A DNA stretch of 35,294 bases, from assembly GCA_003427395.1 (NCBI GenBank), contig BFEA01000849.1, forward strand, positions 197,301 through 232,594, written 5' to 3'. This document shows, piece after piece, positions 1 to 9,658 of this stretch; within the stretch, counting starts at the first letter, position 1; each line of letters opens with the position of its first letter. This DNA comes from Chara braunii. Its lineage: Eukaryota > Streptophyta > Charophyceae > Charales > Characeae. The position numbers and the translations under genes were made by a program. The notes beneath the pieces were generated by a model. That model was not told where the DNA came from. It saw nothing but the letters and a program-made list of their open reading frames with translations, and did not search any database.

Positions 1-480
1 TCATATCTGTTTTTGCGAGCGAAGCCGCAACAGGTCATCTAGTCAGGAAAATAAATGTGCTGTTGACATTGCTGGGCTTGCTTGCACATACCTTCTTCAG
101 GGGCCTGCCTTTCCAAATTCATTTAGTTTTCAATGTGCATGCTGTCCTTCATTCTTTCTTTTCTCTGAAAAATGACTTCTCGACCTGCTAATGTACACGT
201 TTCTCACAAGTATATTCGTTGTTAAGCCACTGCTACCTCTCCAAGGCCAACTGTTGCTACAAATTGGGCTCAGCCTCCTTCGGCCTCCTGAATCTTTTGG
301 CTTGCAGAGCCAGCCGAAAAGGAAAAAAAGAGCACCGGTTTGTTTTTGACTCAGTGTGAAGCATAAATCCACCATGGGAAAAATAGGCTCAGAGCTAGTG
401 GTGATTTAACTCGAAAACAATACTGGTCATCGAAAACAATACTGGTCATGTGAAACAAAGACCCTCAACAAGTGTATCAG
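1..480. other. No gene recognised; short tandem duplication near the end
   Basis: I see no protein family or RNA gene here. The open frames are short and have no recognisable motif. A 19-base word beginning TCGAAAACAATACTGG occurs twice in tandem at about 411-448, just before the mitochondrial-like fragment. The words ATACTGGTCATGT (439-451) and GCGATTGATCCTAAGT (480-495) recur beyond that fragment at 974-986 and 1001-1016. Confidence 0.5.
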
Positions 481-493
481 CGATTGATCCTAA

Positions 494-700
494 GTGGACA
501 AAGTAGAATTTGATGTACCCGTAGGTACACGAGGAGATTGTTATGATCGTTATTGTGTCCGCATTGAAGAAATGCGACAAAGTCTTCGAATCATTGTCCA
601 ATGCTTGAATCAAATGCCTTGCGGCATGATCAAAGCGGATGATCGTAAACTTTGTCCTCCTTCACGCTCTCAAATGAAACAATCCATGGAATCCTTAATA
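494..700 (+). pseudogene. nad7: nad7 fragment (NADH dehydrogenase subunit 7), nuclear copy of mitochondrial DNA
   Basis: The translation contains [16 protein letters not shown], then an [20 protein letters not shown]-type stretch, then [12 protein letters not shown] and SMESLI. This is the signature of the 49-kDa/Nad7 subunit of respiratory complex I, which in plants is encoded in mitochondrial DNA. Only about 68 codons are present, against roughly 390 in the full protein. There is no start region and no C-terminal half. Homology stops after SMESLI at about 700, and the frame then runs through unrelated residues to a stop at 751. The surrounding window is nuclear retroelement DNA, so I read this as a NUMT. 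A small organellar exon flanked by intron is a weaker alternative, because the surroundings are not organellar. Family identity is confident; organismal source is inferred. Confidence 0.85.
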
Positions 701-1192
701 GCACGGACTCTACCTTCAACTTGTTTCAAGGCGACTATACTAACCGCCTGAAGTTGTTTCACATATAGTCTCTGAGGATCCTACACAGACATATGTTGGT
801 TTCCTGCGGATTATGCCCATTACATTTCAGTAAGGTGAACTCGTACATGTATCGAATTTGACACACAAAACAAAGGGCCGAAGGCCAGAGCACGTTCCTT
901 TGTAAGACGCACTTACAAAGGTTATATCCTTCCTATGCCAATAAGAATTATGATCCCGATGGACCACGCAGATATACTGGTCATGTAAATCAGTACATTA
1001 GCGATTGATCCTAAGTTGTCTCTATGTTTTTCTAAAGCTGTTCCTGGCGGATGACTAACTGATGTAAATCAGAGGTTTGTGAGGTGGATTGGTGTGGAAA
1101 ACGCTCATAACCAGGATCTCTTTAAATCCTGAGGTGACCGGATTCCTGCGATTGAGGGTCAGTTTGCCTCTATCCAATAATAACTGGATCAG
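701..1192. other. No gene recognised; possible mitochondrial-derived flank
   Basis: No coding region is identified. GCGATTGATCCTAAGT at 1001-1016 repeats exactly the word immediately upstream of the nad7 fragment, and ATACTGGTCATGT at 974-986 repeats 439-451. The nad7 piece is therefore bracketed by copies of the same short words, in the same orientation. Part of this stretch may belong to the same inserted mitochondrial segment, but I cannot identify it. Confidence 0.35.
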
Positions 1193-1909
1193 TTGACAGT
1201 GGCCTTTGCCCAATACTTCCATGCTACTCACCCTATTCCACCTCCTTCTTCTTCTCAGCACTCCCATGTCCACTCTACACATCGCTCTGCTCAGAGCTCA
1301 TGTCCTAGCTCTCCCAACAGGCAGCGGCCTTCTCCCTTGACCAGTGTTGACTCTTGGCCGGGCCCTGTTGGGGGACAGGGTTCTGGCAAGGTCCCGCAGG
1401 AACCCAGATTCCCCAAAATAGCCCAGCCTGCGAAGTTCACGGGGATAGCTCAGATGAAGTCCTATCTGAAGGGCTTTACCTGCTCAGAGGAGTACAAAGT
1501 AGGCTGTGAAGTAGCACTTCTTGCTGGGGCAGCGTTGAGATGGGTCACTTCTGAGGCCAACAAAGCCTGGAAGCAGTGGACGTCCACTGTTGGACTAGAC
1601 TCCCTATTTCAGGGCCTGGGGGAGAGTCTTGCCGATAAGGAAAGGGCCTGCAAAGCAGCCGATGAGATTATACGTTTAGGCCAGACTAAGTGGCATGGAT
1701 CCCTCTTAAAGCTGTACGCATAGTGGGAACGACTGACCTCTACCCCCGGATTGGCCATGTCGGAAGAGGACAGGCTAAAATGGGTTATCCGGGCATCCCC
1801 AGAGGGATTTACCAGAGCTCTATATATTGCTCATTATAACGACTGGAGGTCCATTGGTAAGGCAGCTCTACTCATGGAGGCAACCCTCCATGTCCAGACC
1901 AGTACCTAG
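1193..1909 (+). pseudogene. Ty3/gypsy-type gag fragment with internal stop
   Basis: The first 176 codons hold a Ser/Pro/His-rich N-terminus, then FPKIAQPAKFTGI, then a helical capsid-like part with ALRWVTSEANKAWKQW and, further on, SLFQGLGESLADKERACKA. After an in-frame TAG at 1721-1723 the same frame continues with WERLTSTPGLAMSEEDRLKW to a stop at 1907-1909. The layout (low-complexity head, FxG-type motif, WW-spaced helices) is that of a retrotransposon capsid (Retrotrans_gag family). No zinc knuckle or pol follows, and the neighbouring DNA does not continue the element, so it is a truncated fragment. The stop falls where a glutamine or similar residue would keep the frame open. It is unlike the gag at 15752 in the N-terminal half, so it comes from a different family. 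Confidence 0.6.
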
Positions 1910-2577
1910 AAGGGTAACAGGATAATGACGATACATTTTATTCGGGTGAAGAAGGTAGCTCGGATGTCCTCGATCCATTTTGCAGATTTTCAGAGGGCTG
2001 TAACTCTTTTTTTTCAAAAACAGGTCCTTATGGCCCTGGCTCCATTTCCATTCTCGGGAGCATCAATCCGGTTCCTATTCCACCGGCAAGTCAGGAAAAA
2101 TAATTACAACATAGGATACCCTCACGCTTCCTTCCGTCTGGCCAAAGGAACCCTGATCAGCATTGATTGCTCCAACCTCGTGGAGGATTGACTGTCAGCT
2201 TGCCCTGCTTCCACCTTTCCTCTCAGGATTACTATAAGAACCTGTCAAATAAAACATGAAAAGCAAGAAAGGTCTGATAAGCTACCGCTGCTACCCATTC
2301 TGTGTAAAAATCTCGAACCCCGCATTTGAGGCAAAGTGAGAAACCTGGCCTTCTAAACCCTGTTTGTCTTGTTTCTGTCCGAGGCCTCAACCCTAAACCT
2401 TGGACCCTAAAACAAGATTAATCTTTTCCAAACTGCTCCCTGTGACACATCAGAAGCCGCCTGTAGTGCCTGAATCTTGGATGCTCTTATATGCAGATCC
2501 TGTAAGTATGTGGAATAGACGTCTTGCTTCCACCAGTTCACACTTGAACAACTCCTGTCCAGTTGCATGGTCTTATG
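1910..2577. other. No gene recognised; includes possible 3' flank of the minus-strand LINE
   Basis: An 88-codon open frame (1925-2191, plus) has no family I recognise. The rest is open on both strands only in short stretches. The part next to 2578 should contain the 3' untranslated region of the LINE on the minus strand, but I see no clear poly(A) or target-site duplication that would fix its end. Confidence 0.4.
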
Positions 2578-4365
2578 CTATGATACTTGTGTGGCCTGCG
2601 CTGGAGCTTGCTGTCTTCTCTGTCTTCTCAGGCCCACTTCTGAGTTGTGCCAGTCCTTCCAACATATGTGGAAGTCCTTTATTTCTGCTACCTTGCGGTC
2701 TGCCAGCCAAATCTTTGAAATTGTTTTCACTGTTCTCTGCTGCTGGTTCGCCTCGTCCGTCATGGATTGTCTTGTCGTCTGCCACTTGCATAAGATCTCT
2801 GCCTGGATTAGTGTCCTTGTCTCCGCCCAAACTTTCTCCCTTGGTGTTGATAGCCCTTCGATGGTTCTGCTGCACCTCTCCTTCCATATAGACCAGAGTG
2901 TTACTTTTCTGATCATCCCAAACCATATCTTTTCGGACTTATGGAGCTGAGGTGGAATGTTAGTCCAGAGGAGGAGTTGGATGGGGTGTTCGGGGAGGGG
3001 AGTCGGGAAAAGGGATGTCCAGAGGTCTGACGCTCTGGCCCAATACTCCGTCGCTTCCTTGCACCTTATTAGACAGTGTATCATGTCTTCAGGTTCATTT
3101 TCCGAGCATACTACACATAGGTCAGAGCTATTGGGGTCATTGTGTCTTCTTGTGATGTGCAGCCAGTGGTTGACAGGCAATGCCACGTATGAGATGAGCC
3201 ATTGAAGGCTTATAATTTTTACCGGTCGGATTGATTTGAATTTCTTCCACGGTATCTGCGATATCTGAGTGGCTTCCGGACCAATCAACTTTGTCCATCT
3301 ATTTTTGATTGTGGGATCCGGCTCCTTGGTTTTATTTAGGAGATTGTAACCCAGTTTGACTGTGTAATCCTGGATGAGTATATTGGTTCTCAGATTTTTG
3401 TTTCTTCCTGGCGTCCAGGCCCATTCTGCTGGGTCGAATTCCAAGTCCTGAATTGTCGTATCCATTCTGAAGATTAATTTTGGCCATCGCCCCAATACTC
3501 TCACTTTTCTAAGCATAAAACTGTTCTTTCTACCCCCGCATTCAAGATGGATGAAAACCCTTCGAATGAATGATTGGAAAAGAGGTGAATACAGCCAGAG
3601 TGGCCGAACCGTGCTGTTTATGGGAGAATTGGTAGGCCCTTGAAGGAGATGCTTCCTGGACCAAGACCCCCCATTCTCCTGGTTTCCATGTTGTGGTTTC
3701 ATTCAGTAATTCTTTCCATCCATCTGGAATGCAGCGTATGACCATTTGCAGGTTCTCATCCCGTCGGTGACATCCCTTGAGCCGACAGGCGAGATCCTGT
3801 TCTGACAGCCATCCTTTTTTTTTCCTCATCCCATATGTGACAGACTTTCCAAACTCCATGCCTTATCCAAGATAGCCATCTCCTTCTTCTAGGTTTAAGG
3901 GTTAAAGGGTGGTCAGTCGCGTCCTTCACCCAAGGATTGCCGAACATCTTTGGACTTGGGTCTGCCCACTTTTTTGGGCATGATTTCCCACCATATCCGT
4001 AGCAGGGCGGTCCAGTAGGGTGTAGGAGGTCTGTCTACATTTACCCCTCTCCCTTTTCGTCGGTTACTTCGGCCTGTATTTGGGCTCCATTCTTTGTTCA
4101 TTACCCAGAAAAGACCCGACATGTTCGCTGGGGTGTCTACATGAGCTAAATTCCTGATACTGTCCAAGGCCAGTTTGTTCCATGCTACCTGATACTGTCC
4201 AAGGCCAGTTTGTTCCATGCTAGTCCAGGTCTGGTGAGGAGCTTAACAATCCATTTAACTTGTAGGGCCTTAGTTTCTTGTCTGGGGTCAATGATGCCTA
4301 GCCCTCCTTGGGCCGGTTTCCTTGTAGTGTAGTGCCAGGCTACTTTTGGTATGCAGTTCTCTTTG
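2578..4365 (-). pseudogene. LINE ORF2 C-terminal part: RT connection region and zf-RVT zinc finger (broken)
   Basis: The last frame (3702-2578, 374 codons) contains a hydrophobic/aromatic region followed by LCVVCSENEPEDMIHC and a further Cys four residues on. That is the Cys-Cys-His-Cys pattern of the zinc-binding domain found C-terminal to plant LINE reverse transcriptases; SIWKERCSRTIEG follows, as is typical. Upstream, at 4365-4220, another frame shows KPAQGGLGIIDPRQETKALQ, the usual GGLGI segment after the RT domain. The frames 4218-3913, 3947-3756 and 3859-3542 are pieces of the same protein separated by frameshifts. A perfect 35-base tandem duplication (4153-4222) explains one of them. 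A nucleic-acid-binding role of the zinc finger is known for the family. Confidence 0.75.
4153..4222. repeat. Perfect 35-base tandem duplication in the LINE
   Basis: Two head-to-tail 35-base copies (4153-4187, 4188-4222) start CCTGATACTGTCCAAGGCC. The minus-strand translation repeats AWNKLALDSI. Because 35 is not a multiple of three, it shifts the ORF2 frame. Confidence 0.9.
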
Positions 4366-6203
4366 TTAGGATCGCCGGTCCATAAGTATGCTATGGCTTT
4401 GCGGTTGAGAACCTTGATTGTGTGATCCGGTACTGTCCAGATTTATGATATGTACCACATCATTGAAAAAATCGATGTATTGATGGTCAGCGCACGGCCC
4501 AGCAGGGACGTAGGCGTATTTTCCCATCGACTTAGTTTGTTGATTTGGTTTGTGAGCAAGTTCTGAGCCATTTGGGGGGCGAATCTGTCTTTTGTCACTA
4601 GTACACCTAGATGTCTCAGTTTTTTCCCATGTCATGGCCGCCTCTGGTCCCTGGAGTTGAGGGATGGACTCATCAGACAACCACCAGCCGATTGTTTTTT
4701 TCCAGTTAATTTTCATTTCTGATGCTAGTCTGAAGGCCTCCATGGCTCTAACCAGCGCACTAAACGACGAGTCCGATGCTCGGATGAGGACCGTCAGATC
4801 ATCTGCAAACATTATTACTGTCGGGAATTGCAGGTGGTGAGTGGTACCCACGTTGACATCTGGTAGCCCATGGATGGAGGGGTCTTTGCGCAAGAAAGAG
4901 GCTATAGCCTCCATCACAAAGAGAAAAATTGGCGGTGCTAGAGGGTCACTTTGGCGGACCGACCGTGAAATCGGATTGCTCGCTGATAGCAAGCCATTGA
5001 CTTGGACGCAGCCCGTGGCATCATTGTACAGGATGCGCACCCACTTTCTGAAGTTAGGGCCCACTCCCATCTTCTCCATGCTTGCGTTGAGGAAGGCCCA
5101 ATTTACCTGATCGTAGGCCTTCTCAAAGTCGAAGAAGAGGATTGCTGTGTTTATCCTCTTCTCTCTGACTTTTTTGGCTGATTCGTTAAGCGTAAGTACG
5201 TTATCCAAAATATACCTTCCTGGGATGAAACCTGTTTGATCAATGTGAAAACATTTGTCTGTCAGATCCAAGATTCGGAAAGCCAGGGCTTTGGCCAAAA
5301 TCTTGTAAGGAAGAGTTAGCAGTGATATTGGTCAATAGTTTCTTATATCTTCATTTTCCCCTTTCTTATACAATAACGTAACTACACTACTACTCATCAG
5401 GTTTCCTAAACCGCCCTTAGACCAGCTATTGTTGTAAAAGTTCATCAGATCGCCCCCCAAGAATGGCCAAAACTTTTCCCAAAATTCTTTAGTCAGTCCA
5501 TCTATGTCTGGTGATTTGTTGTTATTATTGCTTCGAACTGCGACTTGTAGTTCCTCCATTGTGATTGACCTATCCAGAGATTGTGCTTGTTCTGAAGAGA
5601 TCGTTTGGTCTAGATACTGTAACATTTTGTTCCGTGCCTCTCTAGTGCTCGGAGGGGTAGGTGTGGGAGTCTTTGTGTGGTAAAGGTCCTCTTAGAATTC
5701 TTTTGCTATGTTCAACATTCCCACACTATCCGTAGTTATTTCAGGTGTTGTTGTCAGAGTCTTCATGCCTTCGATTGAACTGGACCTTGCATTCGCTTTT
5801 ATTCTTGCAAAGAAATGTTTGGTCATTGATTCGCTTAGTTCGTATTCATTCATCCTTGCTCTCACTTGCAAGCCTTTTAGCTCCCACCATCTCCATATTG
5901 CCAGTTCTTCTCTCGCTTTTTCGAAGATGTCTCTGTAGAGCCCAGAGGACGGATTATCGACCAGGTTCATTTCAGATACCCTAAGAGCATTTTCCAGCGC
6001 GTGTTTCCTTGAAATTTTAGCCACTGTCTGAGATAGAGTGAGGTAGCTTTCTTGAAACCACTCCCACCTGTCCTGATTGCATAGGTATCCTCTTCTCGAG
6101 TTTTGCCAACATTCTTCAACACCCGCCTGAAAGGTCTGACTCAAAAGGAGGGAGTTATTTAGCTTGTGAAAGCTACAGCCTTTCTTGATGAACTGTTCAA
6201 AGC
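4366..6203 (-). pseudogene. LINE ORF2 middle: linker and reverse transcriptase
   Basis: Read from 6203 downward. The linker (6144-5692) ends in a stop. The frame continues with DIDGLTKEFWEKFWPF, VTLLYKKGENEDIRNY, a TGA, then PISLLTLPYKILAKALAFRI. The RT fingers and palm follow: QTGFIPGRYILDN, AILFFDFEKAYDQVNW (first catalytic Asp), SVRQSDPLAP and VIMFADDLTVLI (the FADD active site). The enzyme would copy element RNA by target-primed reverse transcription. Two stops (5692, 5332) lie in an otherwise continuous frame. In most LINEs the residue after NY is Arg, so TGA probably replaced CGA. SVRQSDP differs from the usual VRQGDP. The frame is lost near 4620. Confidence 0.85.
6138..6203. repeat. 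66-base segment duplicated at 9659-9724 (assembly overlap)
   Basis: 6138-6203 and 9659-9724 are identical. The left copy ends exactly where the adapter begins (6204), and the right copy begins immediately after the single n (9658). In both places the bases belong to the LINE coding frame. Confidence 0.9.
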
Positions 6204-6235
6204 CTGTCTCTTATACACATCTAGATGTGTATAAG

Positions 6236-6241
<6 letters not shown>
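6204..6241. other. Nextera mate-pair junction adapter left in the assembly
   Basis: Bases 6204-6222 are CTGTCTCTTATACACATCT, the Tn5 mosaic-end/Nextera transposase sequence. Bases 6223-6241 are AGATGTGTATAAGAGATAG, its reverse complement with one change (T for C at 6239). Two mosaic ends head to head are the circularisation junction of Nextera mate-pair libraries. This is a laboratory sequence, not genomic DNA. Confidence 0.97.
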
Positions 6242-6280
<39 letters not shown>

Positions 6281-7253
6281 GCGCACGCGCGCACTAACCC
6301 AACTTCCACCTCTCTCTGTCTGACTTCATTCGGGATTGATGTTGTTCGCTTTACATATTGCACACTCTTTTTCTCTTTTTTCAGTCATGTCACTCTCTGC
6401 CTTCTTCATCTGCTATGCACGTGGTGCTACGAACCCCAAGGAAAGTCGTCATTATTTATGACACTTATGGCACTGGTCACCATGTGTAGAGTTGTTTCAC
6501 AATGATGTTAGAACTTAGAACTTATAAGCCAAAATAAAAATAATGCTCAGAAAATTCACACACACAGACAAAGAGTATGATTGTCCTGTTGTATTACATT
6601 CTTTTCCTGTGATCACATCTTAGGTGCACGATTTCCCAGATCTGCTGCTCCAGTTTTTCTCTCCACATAAGGGTTGTCTACCCAAAATTCTTTTTTATGC
6701 TGGTGGAGCAGAGCTGGATCTTGGTTCTTCTTTCTGTCTGACATGCTCATACCAACCACACATTTATCAGAGCATTCTGCTGTTTTGCAAAATTGTGTGC
6801 TGCCCAAAGACGGACTGTCAAAGAATTGTGTTCTCTTTTTATAATCCTGTCCCACAACCTTCTTCCTTGCTGCAAGTGGTATAAACTACCCTACTTCATG
6901 TGGTAACCTCTCCTGACCTTTTGCTTTTCACAGGTGAGCCAGGTGTGCTTATTCTTGTTGCGTTATAATGCTCATAAGAGGAGGACAAGATGATATGAGG
7001 GAGATGATGATAGGCGAGAGTAGAAGCAATCTTTTGTATTCCTTCTTCTTGTTTTCCTTTTCCACTTCTTCCTGAGTTGCTAAAGTTGCCTTTTCTCAAA
7101 GTTGTCTTGCATTGTGAGTTGAGCGGGATCATAAGACCTTCCCCTTTGGCAGGCATTTGCGATTTCTTACAGGTTCTTGGGTGGTTGGCTGGTTGCTTGG
7201 GTGGTTTTGCGGATTTGTTTGATGGGGATGCAATATATTATTGTTCATCACAG
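6242..7253. other. CT microsatellite, then non-coding DNA, probably intron or upstream sequence
   Basis: A (CT)n tract occupies 6242-6279. The remainder has no recognisable coding region. It leads into a pyrimidine-containing splice acceptor at 7251-7253, so part of it is probably an intron of the gene whose exon starts at 7254. I looked for the preceding exon of that gene and did not find it. Confidence 0.5.
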
Positions 7254-7436
7254 GCACCCAAAGCTGTAGATCCCAAGATTGCAAAGATGGTGCAAGAGAC
7301 TGTTCAGCTTGCCCAAACATTTGCAAATAAGGATTGGCCAATACTGGCTTTCTTGTCTGCGTATGCAGCAGACAAGCCACAGGCACCTTATCCCCCCCAC
7401 TGTGTTGTTGGGAGCGGTGAGGAGAACCTTGTACCG
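7254..7436 (+). CDS. Internal exon of a plant NIC1-like nicotinamidase (isochorismatase family)
   Basis: The exon is 61 codons, phase 0 at both ends, bounded by a TTCATCACAG acceptor and a CCG/GTAAGT donor. It encodes a helix (KIAKMVQETVQLAQTFANKD), a strand (WPILAFLSAYAADKP) and the loop APYPPHCVVGSGEENLVP. The spacing and the PYPPHC-xxG-xxE-xxLVP motif match the metal-binding region of plant nicotinamidases, which hydrolyse nicotinamide to nicotinic acid in NAD salvage. Family members normally have Asp-x-His in the FLDSH-type motif. Here the corresponding residues read Ser-Ala-Tyr, and only the His of PPHC remains. Either this is a diverged paralogue or a non-functional copy. No other exon is visible. 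The block lies on a misplaced contig, so the rest of the gene should be elsewhere. Confidence 0.6.
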
Positions 7437-8020
7437 GTAAGTCTGCAGCATGAATGACATTGAATGATTGTTAATATAATCAATTCTCACTGTGATTATT
7501 CATTAGCAAACTCACTACTGGGTTCTAGATTTTCTTGTTTTTAAATTAAATATAAAGGACTACGCTCCAATTTATCTGTGGGGTGCAACATGGCTGGGAA
7601 CCAGGTATCTCTCTGTGTTTTAATTCATTTTTCTGCTTGTAAAGCGCACCAAATTTTCCAAACGGAGAAACCTCTGAGGAGAGAAAATTGTTGTTTTAGC
7701 CCCCAAATCGAGCCTGAGTTTTGAGGACACAAAGGCTTCCGAGGACGAACATCCTATTTCTGGGGGTGCCTATGTCCTGTTCATCCGTTTGAGGGAGAGT
7801 TCTCCATGGCAGACTTCTGTTTTGTTATTTACACTTTTAGGGAACATCTGGAATCTAGAGATGCAGGGTGCCAATCGTCGTAGACAGTAAACCGGTGTGG
7901 TGTCCAAAAGACGAATCACTGCTGTTTGTGCTGTTGAAGACTCTTCATTCATTTCGGTGGCATGATTGCTTACTCTATCCCTACACTTCTAGAAATCGCT
8001 ATTCGGTACGTGAGATTTGG
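7437..8020. other. Probable intron; no exon recognised
   Basis: It follows a good splice donor (GTAAGT). No downstream exon of a nicotinamidase (catalytic Lys or Cys region) can be picked out before the foldback repeat at 8021. Confidence 0.4.
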
Positions 8021-8220
8021 CTGATCCGGGCCATACGCGATCTACCGGCCGACAGTCCGGATTTCCACGCGATCTTCAGACTTTAAGACTTTAAGATCGC
8101 ACGGCGATCCAGACCGTCCGCTTTGCCGGACGGCCTGAATCGCCGCGCGATCTTAAAGTCTTAAGATCGCATGGAAATCCGGACCGTCGGGCTGGTAGGA
8201 CCGCGGGCGGCCCGGATCGG
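8021..8220. repeat. Foldback inverted repeat, arms about 95-100 bases
   Basis: The left arm (8021-8120) and right arm (8126-8220) are imperfect reverse complements around a very short centre at CTTTGC. The innermost CCGTCCG/CGGACGG pairing is perfect. Further out, GCGATCTT...AAGATCGC, CCGGATTTCC/GGAAATCCGG and GATCCGGGCC/GGCCCGGATC pair. The left arm carries an extra ACTTTAAG-like duplication. On one strand this folds into a hairpin of about 200 nt. I see no coding capacity and no clear target-site duplication. It may be a foldback/MITE-like element. Confidence 0.75.
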
Positions 8221-8236
8221 CGCACCCGTTGGAAAT

Positions 8237-8310
8237 AGGGCCCGTTGCAGGGGGGCGCTGTGGCCCGTTGCAGGGCTGCGCTTTCCCTGCATTGAAGTCC
8301 AACGGGCCCT
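8237..8310. repeat. Short repeats beside the foldback element
   Basis: GGCCCGTTGCAGGG occurs twice in direct orientation (about 8238 and 8262), and CAACGGGCCCT (about 8300-8310) is the inverse of the AGGGCCCGTTG that starts the block. Confidence 0.6.
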
Positions 8311-8329
8311 CCCGCCTGCCCCCCTTGAC

Positions 8330-8865
8330 TCCGCCACCGGCTCCCGCCTTCCGCTGCCCCCCACCTCCCTTCCGCCTCCTCCAGCCATCTCCCGCCCGCC
8401 ACGGACCGCCATCTCCTCTCGGTCTCCGCCCACCATCTCCTCTCCGCCTCCACCCACCTCTTCTCCGCCCAGCGCCCACCTCGCCTCCACCTCCTCCCAC
8501 CTCCCCTCCACCCCCTCCTGCCATCTCCTCTCCGCCTTCGCCCACCTCCCCTCCGCCACCGCTCACCATCTCCTCCCTGCCTCCACGGACCTCTTCTCCG
8601 CTCGGGGGTCACCACGCCTCCGCCTCCGCCCGGCCGGTCCCCTCCCCTCCGCCTCCCCCCATCCCTTGGGATTCCTCTGCCCCTTCGCCCTTGGCATTCC
8701 CCCGCCAGTTCTCCTCTGCTCCCGCCTCCACCTACGCTCACCTCCACCCACCTCACATCCACCTCTGCCAACCTCACCTCTGCTTCTGCCCACCTCACCT
8801 CCACCTCCGCTCACCTCTGCCCTCCTCACCTACGGCCTGCCTACCGTAGCGGTCTCTCTCTCTCT
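8330..8865. repeat. C-rich, strand-asymmetric degenerate repeat (CCACCTCC-like)
   Basis: About 500 bases are almost purine-free on the plus strand, built from degenerate CACCTCCGCCC-like words. Long Pro/Ser-rich or Gly/Arg-rich frames on both strands follow from composition and are not genes. The minus strand has many short G-runs and could form G-quadruplexes. Confidence 0.75.
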
Positions 8866-9200
8866 CTCTCTGGCCCGCTCTCTCCCTCTCTCTCTCTCCC
8901 TCTCCCTCTCTCTCTCTCAGTGCTTGGTACGTCGTTCTTGGTACTTTGTGCCCTACGGTCTTGCCTACGCGACCTACGCGCCCACACAACCTACTGACTT
9001 GCCTACGGCCACCTAGGCGACCTACGCAACCTAGGCGACCTACCTACAGCCTACGCGACCCATGTGACCTGCCTACGGCCTGCCTACCGTAACTCTCTCT
9101 CTCTCTCTCTCTCTGTGGATCTCTCTCTGCCTCTCTCTCTCCACCCCCCCCTCTCTCTATCCCTCTCCCTTTCTTTCTCTCAGTGCTTGGTACTTTGTGC
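8829..9200. repeat. Duplicated module: CCTACGG words, CT tract, CAGTGCTTGGTAC
   Basis: CCTACGGCCTGCCTACCGTA, then a CT-rich tract, then CTCTCAGTGCTTGGTAC appears at about 8829-8938 and again at about 9075-9192, a period near 246 bases. Between them lies a degenerate array of GCGACCTAC-like words (8960-9060). Confidence 0.75.
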
Positions 9201-9283
9201 TTGGTTGTGTTTGGTTCATGCATCGGTGCCACTTTCGTGCTACTTGGTGCTACTGGGTGCATTTGTGCTACTTCGTGCTACTC

Positions 9284-9338
9284 CGTGCTTGGTTCGTGCT
9301 TGGTTCGTGCTTGGTTCGTGCTTGGTTCGTGCTTGGTT
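9284..9338. repeat. 11-base tandem repeat, five perfect units
   Basis: CGTGCTTGGTT is repeated five times without change. Looser TGCTACTT-like words flank it (9230-9283). Cys/Leu/Val/Trp-rich frames over it are by-products of the repeat. Confidence 0.95.
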
Positions 9339-9570
9339 TGGTTTCGGTGCTACATGCATCGGCGGTTGGTTCGTGGGATCTGTGCTTCGTGCTAAGTGTA
9401 ACGGTGCTGCGTGCATCGTGGAAATAGTCGAACCTTTTTTTATGGAGTTGTGTAAAGTGAACATGACGTCACACACACGCACGCAGATGCATCTTGGGCA
9501 GACTGTCAGGGTTCAACCTCCGATGAAACAGTCCGGACAGTCATGCTTCCTTTTTGGCATGCACGAAGGC

Positions 9571-9575
<5 letters not shown>

Positions 9576-9657
<82 letters not shown>

Positions 9658-9658
9658 N
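9576..9658. repeat. (GA)n microsatellite ending at a one-base gap
   Basis: An uninterrupted GA tract of about 80 bases ends in a single n (9658), immediately followed by the right copy of the 66-base duplication. It is a plausible contig end. Confidence 0.95.

Noticed and set aside
494-751. Functional nad7 gene
   Set aside because: Only about 68 codons match, no start or C-terminal part, and it is surrounded by nuclear repeats.
2340-2420. Telomere-like CCCTAAA words
   Set aside because: Only isolated CCCTAAA words (about 2390 and 2405), not a tandem array.
8091-9016. Gly/Arg-rich and Pro/Ser-rich proteins of up to 281 codons on both strands
   Set aside because: Composition artefacts of the C-rich degenerate repeat; all frames stay open together and no domain is visible.
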